Of a DNA stretch of 64,000 nucleotides, positions 1 to 9,642 are shown one piece after another (within the stretch, counting starts at the first letter, position 1; each line of letters starts with the position of its first letter). Below the pieces are notes generated by a model, which worked only from the letters and a program-made list of their open reading frames with translations, did not search any database and was not told where the DNA came from. The DNA comes from an uncultured Lachnotalea sp. (lineage in GTDB: Bacteria > Bacillota > Clostridia > Lachnospirales > Lachnospiraceae). The stretch covers positions 57,382 to 121,381 of the forward strand of contig CAOKOS010000001.1 of assembly GCA_948470255.1 (NCBI GenBank), written 5' to 3'. Both the position numbers and the translations under genes were made by a program.

Positions 1-2
1 AA

Positions 3-326
3 ATAGCTTTCCAAAAAGATATTATTAACCCTATTTTTGCTTTTACCATCAAGGATTTGCGGGGAACAGAGATTACAGGGACCAATACCATGTTCGAGCA
101 TATTTATGTGGACAATGCAGCGGCAGGAAGTACAAAAACAGTTTCCTTTACCCAGAAAATGAATCTGCAGGGAGGGGAATACCTGCTGTCGCTTGGATGC
201 ACCGGCTACAGCGGGGATGAATTTGAAGTTTACCACCGTCTGTATGATGTATGTAATATTACGGTGGTTTCTGATAAAAACTCAGTTGGTTTTTATGATA
301 TGGATTCTGAAATCAAAATTTCTTAG
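3..326 (+). CDS. C-terminal part of Wzt-like polysaccharide ABC transporter ATP-binding protein (5' truncated by window edge)
   Basis: Frame is open to the window start and reads ..IIN-PIFAFTIKDLRGTEITGTNTMFE..GGEYLLSLGCTGY.., typical of the Wzt C-terminal carbohydrate-binding beta-sandwich. The ORF-track TTG start at 57 is internal. Confidence 0.75.
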   Translation: MAFQKDIINPIFAFTIKDLRGTEITGTNTMFEHIYVDNAAAGSTKTVSFTQKMNLQGGEYLLSLGCTGYSGDEFEVYHRLYDVCNITVVSDKNSVGFYDMDSEIKIS

Positions 327-337
327 GGAGCGGGAGT

Positions 338-1264
338 ATGGAGACAATCGGAAACATAAAAATTGACGATACTTTTTATTTAGGCAGGGACTTATATTCG
401 GACGGCGCCATAGAAGATGAACTGCTGGAAATTGTCCGCACATATGCGCCTTCGGAATATGAACGGGTTATCAGGGAAAGGAAGGATTGGGCAATTCTTT
501 ACCATCTTTCCGCCAACCGGGAAAATATCGTTGACTGGATGGAGAATGACAAGGAGGCTTCTGTACTGGAAGTGGGAGCCGGCTGTGGAGCCATTACGGG
601 GAAACTGGCAGAAAAATACGGGAAAGTGACCTGCATTGACTTATCCCGCAGGCGTTCTCTCATCAATGCATACCGCCATCGGGAAAAACCTAATATAGAA
701 ATCAAATTGGGAAATTATAAAGATGTTTCAGGGGCTTTAGACGAGAAGTACGATATCATTACTTTGATTGGCGTTTTTGAATATGCAGCCGGATATATGG
801 GGACAGAAAAACCCTATGAAGATTTTTTGATTTCTCTGAAGCGGCATTTAAAGCCAAATGGAAAGATCTTGATGGCCATTGAAAATAAATTTGGTTTAAA
901 ATACTGGGCAGGATGTGTGGAAGACCACAGGCAGACCATGTATGAAGGCATTGAAGGATATTGGAATACGAAAAATGTCCGGACTTTTACAAAAGAAGGA
1001 TTGGAACGTATTGTAAATAAAAGCGGGTGCGTGATAGAAAAGTTTTATTATCCTTATCCAGATTACAAGTTTCCGATGAGCATTTATTCCGATGAATATT
1101 TGCCGCAGATAGGGGAATTGAATAACAATTTTAACAATTTTGATGCCGCCAGGCTGCTGACATTTGATGAGGCGAAGGTTTTTGACACGGTCATTGAGGA
1201 AAATCAGTTTCCGGCCTTTTCCAATTCTTTTTTCATAATTGTGAAAGAAGGGAGTAAGCAATGA
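338..1264 (+). CDS. Class I SAM-dependent methyltransferase
   Basis: SVLEVGAGCGAITGKLAEKYGKVTCIDLS SAM-binding motif; 308 aa; good RBS (gggag). Confidence 0.8.
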   Translation: METIGNIKIDDTFYLGRDLYSDGAIEDELLEIVRTYAPSEYERVIRERKDWAILYHLSANRENIVDWMENDKEASVLEVGAGCGAITGKLAEKYGKVTCIDLSRRRSLINAYRHREKPNIEIKLGNYKDVSGALDEKYDIITLIGVFEYAAGYMGTEKPYEDFLISLKRHLKPNGKILMAIENKFGLKYWAGCVEDHRQTMYEGIEGYWNTKNVRTFTKEGLERIVNKSGCVIEKFYYPYPDYKFPMSIYSDEYLPQIGELNNNFNNFDAARLLTFDEAKVFDTVIEENQFPAFSNSFFIIVKEGSKQ

Positions 1265-2589
1265 ATCCGATCTATTGCAAATATTCCAATGATAGAGCAG
1301 AAAGATTTCAGATCAAGACAACCATTTGGAAGGAAGAGGACGGGACACGTTTTGTATGGAAGTCCAGATGGAAGGAAGCGGCTGGACAACATGTGGATAA
1401 AATCTATGCCCACTATCTTCAGATGAAAGATAGTTTTGCAAAAGACGGCGTTTTTATACCGAATAGATGTGAAAAAACAAAAGATGGCGTAAAGCTTGAA
1501 TTTATAGAAGGGGAAACCTTTGAACAATATCTGGACAGCCTGTATTTAAGCGGCCGGTATGCCGAGCTTGTGGGGGAGATCAAAAAATACAAAGACGTGC
1601 TTTATTCTCTTCCTGATAATATTCCTTTTACCTATACAAAAGAATTTGATGAGGTATTTGGAAAAGAAACCCAGTTTTCAAATTGTATGTCTCTTAAAAT
1701 TTCCAATATTGATTTGATATTCTGCAATATTATTCCTCAGGGCAAATGGGTTATTATTGATTATGAGTGGATATTTGATTTTCCTGTACCCATTGATTTT
1801 ATCATTTACCGTGCAGTCCATTACTATTTATATGGCAGTACAAAGAGAAATGATTTACTGGATTTCCACATATTTAAACTTTTAGGGATATCGGAAGAAG
1901 ACCAGAGGATATACGGGGTCATGGAACAAAAGTTTCAGGAATATGTGGCCGGAGAAAAATGTACCATGTCTGTGCTGAAATCCACCATGTTGAAAGGCTA
2001 TTTAGATGCAAGGACGGAAATGCAGGATGTACGGACAGACTTTGTCCAGTTTTATATGGATAACGGGGCTGGATACAGTGAAGAGAACTCTTTAAAATAT
2101 ACTTATAGTTATTCAGATCAGGAGATCAAGGCCATGGTCTGCCTCCCGGAAGATGTGGTCAGCCTCCGGCTGGATCCTGCTTCGGCGCCAGTGATGGTAA
2201 AAGGGCTGGTGATCACCGTGGATGGGGAGAAAGTACAGCCGGACAGGACAAATGGACTGGAGGTTGATGGCGGAACTTATATTTTCAGAGGTCAAGACCC
2301 CCAGGTTCTGCTGTTCAATGTCAGAGGGAAAAAAGAAATAACTGTGCATTTTTCAGCAGTATCCTTGCTGGGGTCAAAATCAGAAGAAATGATATTGATG
2401 GCTGGTATCATGGAAGAGTTACAGAAAAAGTATGGGGACACTGAGCGGAAACGGGCGCACCTGATAAAGGAAAAGGAAGAATATGAGCGGCAATGCCGTG
2501 AAATGTCCCAGTATATCGAAGATATGCAAAACAGGTTGGTATGGCGTATTGGTTCAAAAATCAAAAGGATTTTTAAGGGAAAAGGATAG
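1261..2589 (+). CDS. Kinase-like/phosphotransferase-like protein with C-terminal coiled coil
   Basis: ATGA overlap with the methyltransferase; kinase-like pattern FVWKSRWKEAAG ... NIDLIFCNI ... VIIDYEW; C-terminal charged helix EELQKKYGDTERKRAHLIKEKEEYERQ. Confidence 0.5.
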   Translation: MNPIYCKYSNDRAERFQIKTTIWKEEDGTRFVWKSRWKEAAGQHVDKIYAHYLQMKDSFAKDGVFIPNRCEKTKDGVKLEFIEGETFEQYLDSLYLSGRYAELVGEIKKYKDVLYSLPDNIPFTYTKEFDEVFGKETQFSNCMSLKISNIDLIFCNIIPQGKWVIIDYEWIFDFPVPIDFIIYRAVHYYLYGSTKRNDLLDFHIFKLLGISEEDQRIYGVMEQKFQEYVAGEKCTMSVLKSTMLKGYLDARTEMQDVRTDFVQFYMDNGAGYSEENSLKYTYSYSDQEIKAMVCLPEDVVSLRLDPASAPVMVKGLVITVDGEKVQPDRTNGLEVDGGTYIFRGQDPQVLLFNVRGKKEITVHFSAVSLLGSKSEEMILMAGIMEELQKKYGDTERKRAHLIKEKEEYERQCREMSQYIEDMQNRLVWRIGSKIKRIFKGKG

Positions 2590-2615
2590 TAAAAGACAGA
2601 TAAGGAGTGGCCCGC

Positions 2616-5600
2616 ATGTGGGATGAATGGCTGAATAGCTTAAATAAATTAATTGATGAGGCAGAGATAGTATCCTTTGATGTATTTGATACATTACTCT
2701 TTCGCATGGAAAAGATGCCGGAGGATGTGTTTGCATTGATGGAAAAGAATTTGGGAATCATTGGTTTTGCACAGTTTAGGCAGGAAAGCCAGAGAAAAGC
2801 CAGCATGGAGCTGGAGAGGGATAAGGGATATCCCCATGCGAATCTGGATGAGATCTATGGTTACATGGCGCTTCACGGGGAACGGGCGGGGGTCGACTGG
2901 AAACAGATCCAGGATTACGAGGTTCAGGTGGAGTTGGATTCTGTGTTTGCCAATGGGCAGATGTATCAGGTCTATCAATATGCCAGGCAGAAAAAAAAGC
3001 GGGTAATTGCAGTCAGCGATATGTATCTACAGAAAAAAGTTATTGTGCAGATATTGGAAAAATGTGGATATATGTTTGATGCTGTCTATATTTCGGCAGA
3101 TGAGAGAAAAACGAAATATGGCGATGGAAAACTTTTTAAATGGGTAGTTCAGCAGGAAAAGGCACAGCCGTCGCAAATTCTTCATATCGGCGATAATTAC
3201 AAATCAGATGTGGAAAATGCCAGGAAGCAAGGACTCAATAGTATTCATTATCAGAAAACAGAAAATGATGTAACAAGTCATGTCCCCTCATTTTTAGGCG
3301 GGATTGCAAACGCACTTTGCGGTGGGAAGGAAAATTTCTGGTATCGGCTGGGAGCCGCCCTTGGAGGTCCGTTATATCTGGAGCTTTATCTTTGGTTGAA
3401 AAAAATACAGGAAGCAGGAAATTATGATAAAATATTTTTTCTGGCCAGGGATGGATATGTTTTATACGAAATATATAGAAGTATGCCCTTTGTATCCTCC
3501 ACTATGGACATCCAGCCGTTGCAAAAAGGCATGGGGGAGGAAAAAGCAGAGTATTTTTACTTTTCAAGGAGGGCGCTTCTTCTGGCAGGAATTGAGCAAC
3601 TAGATGAGTCGGCGCTGGAACTGCTGCCGCCCCATACCCTTGGCCAGAGCCTGCAGGATGTGTTTGATTATCTGGGGGTTACAGACATTTGCGGGGGGAG
3701 CATTGGACGTGAGGGTTACAAAAGCCTTCGTGACGTCATAAAAAGCAGGGAAGACTGGAAAAAAATAAAAAATATTTTTAAATACAATGAAAAGGCATTT
3801 TTGGAAAGGTGTAAGGAAGAGCGGAAAAATGTCCTGGCATATTTAAAGAAAACTGGTTTTATGGACAGCAGGGCCTTGATATTTGACTGTGGATGGAACG
3901 GAAGCAGCCAGTATTTTCTGAAGAGGTTTTTAAAAACGGTAAAATATGAAAAAGAATACCAGTTTGCCTATGTGGGAATCTGCGATAGTGTAAAAAGCAG
4001 AAAACAGTTAAAGGGATTGAACTACAGCACATACTTGTTTGATTGTGATAAAAACCGGGACATGCAGGAGCAGGTCATGCATGCCGTGGTTTTGTTTGAA
4101 TTGTTTTTCAGCGCTCCCCATGAGTCTGTATGGTATTTTGATCAAAAAGGACCGGTGCTTGAGCCGGATGGGGACTATAACCATGAAAGTCAGGAACTGA
4201 CGGCAGGGATTAAGGACTTTGTCATCAAAAGCAAGCCTTTTGTAGAAAAATATGGAATTAAGATTGACAAAAAAGAGGCGGTGGCAGGGATTGTCCGCCT
4301 TGTAAATGCCCCTACCCTGGAAGAGGCGGTTATCATTGGAAATCTTCGGAATGTGGATGGGTTTGTAAAGGCAAAACGAGATGTTAAGTATATTGCAAAA
4401 ATTCCTTTGAAAGCATATTTAAAGAATCCCCAGACAGAGGTTTACTGGCTGGAAGGGCTTTTGAAGCGCCAGGATGTCAACGAATTTGTGAAGTGGAGGG
4501 TGGCTGGAAAGAATGGTGTGGATTATCTGGAATATAAAAGAAGACAAAGAAAGAAAGATGACTGGGAAGAGACTATCGTTGATTTAAAGCAAATTAAAAG
4601 AAAATATGGAAAAAAAGGGTATGCGCTTGTAAAAGGCCAGATGGAACGGGAGGCACAAGATACTTACAGCCAATGGATAAAAGAGAATGAAACCGGACAG
4701 GAATTTACGGAAAGGCTGGAATATAGCCCGCTTATTTCAGTGGTGATCCCAGTCTATAATGTGGAAGAAGTGCAGCTTCGGGAATGTATAGAGTCTGTGG
4801 AAGCGCAGATTTATGAAAACTGGGAGCTGTGTCTTGTGGATGATGCCTCCACCTGGCCGTCGGTGGGGGAAGTTTTAAAAGAATATGAAGGGAAAGAAAA
4901 AATCCATATCCGTTTCAGGAAGGAAAACGGCCATATTTCACGGGCAACCAATGACGGAATCGCCATGGCTTCCGGTGAATTTATTGCTTTTTCTGACTGC
5001 GATGATGTGCTTGCGCCAAATGCCCTTTATGAAATGGTAAAGCTTTTGAACGTGAATCCGGCCTATGATTTTATTTACAGCGACGAGGATAAGTTGACTG
5101 AGGATGGAAAACAGAGACATTCTCCATTTTTTAAGCCGGACTGGTCGCCAGATACTTTTATGGAATTGATGTACACCAATCATTTGGCAATTTATCGAAG
5201 GAGCCTGGTGGAGCGGACAGGAGGGCTGCGCAGCGAATTTAACGGGGCCCAGGACTATGACTTTACTCTGAGATTTATGGAATACAGCGACAATTCAAAA
5301 GTAGGGCATGTTTCAAAAGTACTTTATCATTGGAGAGAGAGGGGAGAGTCCATTGCTTCTAATCCTGAAGCAAAGCCTTATGCCTTGGAAGCTATGAAAA
5401 AAGCCAAAGAGGAAGCGCTTTTCCGGCGGGGGCTTTCAGGGGAAGTGCGCTATATCCCCGATATGTATCAATACCGTGTCGTCTACCACCCGAAAGAGAA
5501 TCCGCTTGTGTCTGTGATTATTCCATCGAAGGATAATGTGGAAGTATTGAAAAGGTGCATCCTGTCCATAAAGGAATATACAGAGTACACAAATTATGAG

Positions 5601-7142
5601 ATCGTCGTTGTGGATAATGGGAGTTCAGAAGAAAACAAAGCCCGGATAGAGGAAATTTGCAGACAGCAGGTGTGCCGCTATCTTTATAAAAAACAGTCCT
5701 TTAATTTCTCCGCCATGTGCAATCAGGGGGCAGCTGCCGCCAGTGGGGAATATCTGCTGTTTTTAAATGACGATACAGAGGTGTGTTCAAAAGACTGGAT
5801 GGAAATTCTGACTGGCCAGGCCTCGCTGAAGCATGTGGGAGCAGTTGGCGCGAAACTGCTTTATCCAAAAAGCCATAACATCCAGCATGCAGGAATTACC
5901 AATTTGGAAATTGGGCCTTCCCATGCCCTTTTGAAGGCAGACGACAGGATCATCCATTATTTTGGAAGAAACAGGATAGATTATAATTATCTGGCAGTGA
6001 CTGGCGCCTGCCTTATGGTAGCGAAGGATAAATTTGAGAAAGTAAGGGGATATGAAGAAAAGCTGCCAATTGCATACAATGACATTGACCTGTGTTTTAA
6101 GCTGTATGAAAATGGGTTTTATAATGTGATACGGAATGATGTTGTGTTATATCATTATGAATCCTTCAGCAGGGGAAGTGATGATAAGGACAAGGAGAAA
6201 CAAAAACGTTTGCAGGAAGAGAGGCGTTCTTTGTATGAGAGACATCCGGCGCTTGAAGGGCGGGATCCCTTTTATAATGTCAACCTAATGGGAAATGGCG
6301 TGGAATTCGGGTTGCGCGTAAAAAAGAAAGCAAATTTGGGTAAGCTGGAGCCTTTCGATGCTTCCAGAATTGTTGTTGGCGGTGATATCCACTTTTTTAT
6401 CGACCAGTTTACGCCAGATGAAATACTTCATGTACACGGCTGGGCTTATGAGAGAAATGGAAGACATGCGCCGTATACAAAAGTCTCTTTGGCTTTTTTA
6501 GGGAATGGAGAATATTCTTATGAGGTAGAAACAGAGCAGGTATTCCGTATGGACATTGCTAGGGCGCAGCGCCGCTTAAAAGGTACGCCTTTCTCCGGAT
6601 TTCAGTGTGATGTAGATACAGCCCAATTAAATCTTCAGAATAACGAATATAAAATAGGTTTCGTCCTGGATGGCGGAAAAAAGAAACGAAGGAGGATTAT
6701 TATTTTAGATTATGAACTGACAGGAGGAGGCGGGGAGATTGAAAAAGACAGGCTGTTTTTGTGGAAAGGGCAGGCTGAGATGCCAGATGGCATAAAGGCG
6801 AACATTGACAGCGTATCCATAAGCGAAACGGTTTTAGTTTCCGGCTGGGCATTTCTGCCTGGATGTGAAGGTAATCATCTCTGGGAACGTGCGGTGGTGT
6901 TGAAGGATGAGAGAGGGCAGATATGGGAGGCCCGGACAGACTGGAAGGCAAGGCCGGATTTGGCGGCGCTTTACGGAATGGGAAACAGCCTGATGGGAAG
7001 CGGGTTTTCCTGCGAGATTTTGGCGGATGTTTTAAAACAATACGGAAACTGCTTCCAAATCGGTATTGTAATGCGGCATAAAGAAACAGGGGAGAAACGG
7101 CTCCATTGGACAGAATGGGACGGGAGACAACTATGTTTTTAA
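2616..7142 (+). CDS. Multidomain HAD-like hydrolase plus two GT2 glycosyltransferase domains
   Basis: N-terminal SFDVFDTLLFR..HIGDNYKSDVENA (HAD); two GT2 motifs PLISVVIPVYN..LVDDAS and PLVSVIIPSKDN..VVDNGSS. AAGGAG RBS at 2602-2607 supports ATG at 2616 rather than the ORF-track GTG at 2607. Confidence 0.85.
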   Translation: MWDEWLNSLNKLIDEAEIVSFDVFDTLLFRMEKMPEDVFALMEKNLGIIGFAQFRQESQRKASMELERDKGYPHANLDEIYGYMALHGERAGVDWKQIQDYEVQVELDSVFANGQMYQVYQYARQKKKRVIAVSDMYLQKKVIVQILEKCGYMFDAVYISADERKTKYGDGKLFKWVVQQEKAQPSQILHIGDNYKSDVENARKQGLNSIHYQKTENDVTSHVPSFLGGIANALCGGKENFWYRLGAALGGPLYLELYLWLKKIQEAGNYDKIFFLARDGYVLYEIYRSMPFVSSTMDIQPLQKGMGEEKAEYFYFSRRALLLAGIEQLDESALELLPPHTLGQSLQDVFDYLGVTDICGGSIGREGYKSLRDVIKSREDWKKIKNIFKYNEKAFLERCKEERKNVLAYLKKTGFMDSRALIFDCGWNGSSQYFLKRFLKTVKYEKEYQFAYVGICDSVKSRKQLKGLNYSTYLFDCDKNRDMQEQVMHAVVLFELFFSAPHESVWYFDQKGPVLEPDGDYNHESQELTAGIKDFVIKSKPFVEKYGIKIDKKEAVAGIVRLVNAPTLEEAVIIGNLRNVDGFVKAKRDVKYIAKIPLKAYLKNPQTEVYWLEGLLKRQDVNEFVKWRVAGKNGVDYLEYKRRQRKKDDWEETIVDLKQIKRKYGKKGYALVKGQMEREAQDTYSQWIKENETGQEFTERLEYSPLISVVIPVYNVEEVQLRECIESVEAQIYENWELCLVDDASTWPSVGEVLKEYEGKEKIHIRFRKENGHISRATNDGIAMASGEFIAFSDCDDVLAPNALYEMVKLLNVNPAYDFIYSDEDKLTEDGKQRHSPFFKPDWSPDTFMELMYTNHLAIYRRSLVERTGGLRSEFNGAQDYDFTLRFMEYSDNSKVGHVSKVLYHWRERGESIASNPEAKPYALEAMKKAKEEALFRRGLSGEVRYIPDMYQYRVVYHPKENPLVSVIIPSKDNVEVLKRCILSIKEYTEYTNYEIVVVDNGSSEENKARIEEICRQQVCRYLYKKQSFNFSAMCNQGAAAASGEYLLFLNDDTEVCSKDWMEILTGQASLKHVGAVGAKLLYPKSHNIQHAGITNLEIGPSHALLKADDRIIHYFGRNRIDYNYLAVTGACLMVAKDKFEKVRGYEEKLPIAYNDIDLCFKLYENGFYNVIRNDVVLYHYESFSRGSDDKDKEKQKRLQEERRSLYERHPALEGRDPFYNVNLMGNGVEFGLRVKKKANLGKLEPFDASRIVVGGDIHFFIDQFTPDEILHVHGWAYERNGRHAPYTKVSLAFLGNGEYSYEVETEQVFRMDIARAQRRLKGTPFSGFQCDVDTAQLNLQNNEYKIGFVLDGGKKKRRRIIILDYELTGGGGEIEKDRLFLWKGQAEMPDGIKANIDSVSISETVLVSGWAFLPGCEGNHLWERAVVLKDERGQIWEARTDWKARPDLAALYGMGNSLMGSGFSCEILADVLKQYGNCFQIGIVMRHKETGEKRLHWTEWDGRQLCF

Positions 7143-9604
7143 AGATATGGAATCAAATAGGAAAACGCCGGATCATTGTTTTTCTGCTGGCATTTGCTGC
7201 CAGTATTAGTATATGGGCTATGCCTATACGAGCGGTGAATGTGTGTATCGTTGTGGAATATGCCCAGGAATACCAGGATGATTCGGCCCAGATATTTTTT
7301 AATACAGGAAGGGGATTTGTACAGGAAGACAGCTGTGCCGCTGATATTGTTGAAAAAAAAGCAGAATTTTTGGTGAACCCAGAGTTTTTTTCCTGTGGAG
7401 AGATTCGTCTGGATCCGGGGAGCCGGGATGAGGTATATCAGCTGAGAGAAATCAGGATATATTCCCAGGTTTTTAAAAATAAAAAGACACTGCTGGCAAA
7501 AATCAGCGCAGAAGAGCTGGATACGCATGGAGTATTGCTGGGGGGGGGTAGAAAGGAAAGCGAAGGTTTCTATGCCATTCAGGATGACGCCATGGATGCT
7601 TCCATCCTCTTTGACGGTTTCCTGACGGGAAAATTCGGAAAGGCAGTACAAAATAACTGGCCGGTGAAAGCCTGCGCACAACTGGGAATCTGTGTTTTAT
7701 GTGTGGTGGCTTTAGCTTGGCTTTCCAGGGGGAAGAAAGCGGCGGGGGCGGCAGGGGCAATATCTGGTATGGTATTGCTGGTGTGTATCCTGGCGATATA
7801 CATTTTTTGCGGGCTTCCCGACAAATATTATATTCATGAAGAGGGACAGATCCAGATGCCAAAAGGCGTGGCCTCTTTTGAAACCGGAAAGAAAAACCTG
7901 GAAGGGATTTCCCTGGAATACGACGATATGGAGGCTTTGCAGGAAATAAATAAAATGCAGGTGTCTTGTAAAACGGGGGAAAAAACTTATACTAAGGATA
8001 TAACCGCATCGTCAATACCAGAAAACGGCGTTGTTACGATACTGTCTGACCAATTTAACACATTTTCGGGCGATACGTTGGAACTGGAGATATTATATGA
8101 CGGCAGAAAGGAAGAGGTGCCAGTTGCCGTTAATCTTTTGTACAGGAATGAGCTGTATCAATGGTTAATTCTCCTGACGTTTCTATGGGGGGCAGGTATG
8201 GCCGTCCTGGCTGTTTTCCATAAACGTTTAAAGTTGAAGGCAAAATGGGCCGTCTGTGGCATCTATATCATGCTTTTTCTATTTGCAGTGGGAAAGCTGT
8301 GGTATTATGGCGCCCATATTGGGCAGGCGCCGGATGAAAAAGCACATGTGGCTTATATCGCCTATCTGGAAGATACGGGAAAGGTGATTCCGCAGTTCGA
8401 TGAAATGAGGCTGTTTACAAAATTGGAACATCCTATTATTTATCAGGGAGGGGAAGAAGTTTACAATTTTGATTCCAGGCTGAATTATTTAGGACACCCG
8501 CCCGCATATTACCATATAATGAGGCTGGCCGGGGGAGTAAAGGTGAATGAGGATGGAAGTATTTTAGCTGACTACGGGAAACTGAGAGGCATGTCTTCTG
8601 CCCTTGTGCTGGCAGCCATGGTAATATGGTTTTATATTGGTTTTCAATACCTGGATAAGCAACACCCTCTTCAGCATTTACTATATGGAGCCAGTCTTGT
8701 CTGTCTGCCGATGACTTGCTTTGTGGGGGCGGGTGTGAATAACGATGCCTTAACTTTTTTAGGAGGAGCTGTGACTGCCGCCGGTATGCTGCGGTTTATA
8801 AAACGAAAAAGGGACTGGAAAACATACTGGCTCATTGCGGCTGGAGTGGCGGCAATGCTCCTGGGAAAAGTGACAGCAGGGGCAATGGTGGTTCTCGCCA
8901 TATGGGGATACTTATTGTGGGAACTTTGGACAAAGCGAAAGCCTAAAGAAATCTTTAAAAAAACATTCTGGCCCACTGTCCCGGTTTATTTATTCATAAT
9001 CCTGTATTTTATATTGGTGTATAAGCAGACAGGAAGTATTCAGCCAAGGTATCAGAGTATTGATTCTGAGGGATACCGGCTTTCAGGCTTTTATACAGAA
9101 TTCGGACAGCGTACAGTATATTCCATGATGGAATATGTAAAATACTTTTTTTCGAGGTTCTTATATATATGGTCTGGCTGGGACACATCAAGTTTCTGCA
9201 TCTATAAAAATACGATAACAGATATTTTGATTTGGCTGGTTCCTACCACACTTTGGCTGGTTCCGCTGACATTATTCAGGAAAAAAGCAGCAATGGATGG
9301 CGGAGAGAAAAAATTCTTCCAGATACTATACGCGGCGGCTATTGCGGTGTGCATGCTGCAATTTAAAAACGCCTATAATGGATTTTATTTTGAGAGCGGA
9401 TATCTGGGAGGCGCCCAGAGCAGATATTATTTATGTATTCTGGGATTTCTTTCTTATATATGGGCCAGAGTAAATATCCTGGCGTCTGAAACGGGACAAA
9501 ATGTAAGGAAATTGGTAACAGCGCTGTCGCTGGCGGCAGTGATTGTTTTAATCTATGGGGATTTTATATATTTCCTTATAAAGAACACAACTTTTTACTG
9601 TTAA
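7133..9604 (+). CDS. DUF2142-like polytopic membrane protein (putative GT-C type)
   Basis: Many TM segments; motif GQAPDEKAHVAYIAYLEDTGKVIP and GHPPAYYHIM; overlaps the upstream gene; contains a 9-G tract. Confidence 0.65.
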   Translation: MFLKIWNQIGKRRIIVFLLAFAASISIWAMPIRAVNVCIVVEYAQEYQDDSAQIFFNTGRGFVQEDSCAADIVEKKAEFLVNPEFFSCGEIRLDPGSRDEVYQLREIRIYSQVFKNKKTLLAKISAEELDTHGVLLGGGRKESEGFYAIQDDAMDASILFDGFLTGKFGKAVQNNWPVKACAQLGICVLCVVALAWLSRGKKAAGAAGAISGMVLLVCILAIYIFCGLPDKYYIHEEGQIQMPKGVASFETGKKNLEGISLEYDDMEALQEINKMQVSCKTGEKTYTKDITASSIPENGVVTILSDQFNTFSGDTLELEILYDGRKEEVPVAVNLLYRNELYQWLILLTFLWGAGMAVLAVFHKRLKLKAKWAVCGIYIMLFLFAVGKLWYYGAHIGQAPDEKAHVAYIAYLEDTGKVIPQFDEMRLFTKLEHPIIYQGGEEVYNFDSRLNYLGHPPAYYHIMRLAGGVKVNEDGSILADYGKLRGMSSALVLAAMVIWFYIGFQYLDKQHPLQHLLYGASLVCLPMTCFVGAGVNNDALTFLGGAVTAAGMLRFIKRKRDWKTYWLIAAGVAAMLLGKVTAGAMVVLAIWGYLLWELWTKRKPKEIFKKTFWPTVPVYLFIILYFILVYKQTGSIQPRYQSIDSEGYRLSGFYTEFGQRTVYSMMEYVKYFFSRFLYIWSGWDTSSFCIYKNTITDILIWLVPTTLWLVPLTLFRKKAAMDGGEKKFFQILYAAAIAVCMLQFKNAYNGFYFESGYLGGAQSRYYLCILGFLSYIWARVNILASETGQNVRKLVTALSLAAVIVLIYGDFIYFLIKNTTFYC
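7540..7548 (+). repeat. Poly-G tract, 9 G, in DUF2142-like gene
   Basis: ttgctGGGGGGGGGtaga, in frame (LLGGGRK). Confidence 0.95.
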
Positions 9605-9642
9605 TTTGATTTTGTATTTATTTTATAATTGCAGAGGTATCC

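Noticed and set aside
7139-7681. 180-aa minus-strand ORF
   Set aside because: Lies entirely opposite the DUF2142-like gene, no motif, no RBS; chance ORF.
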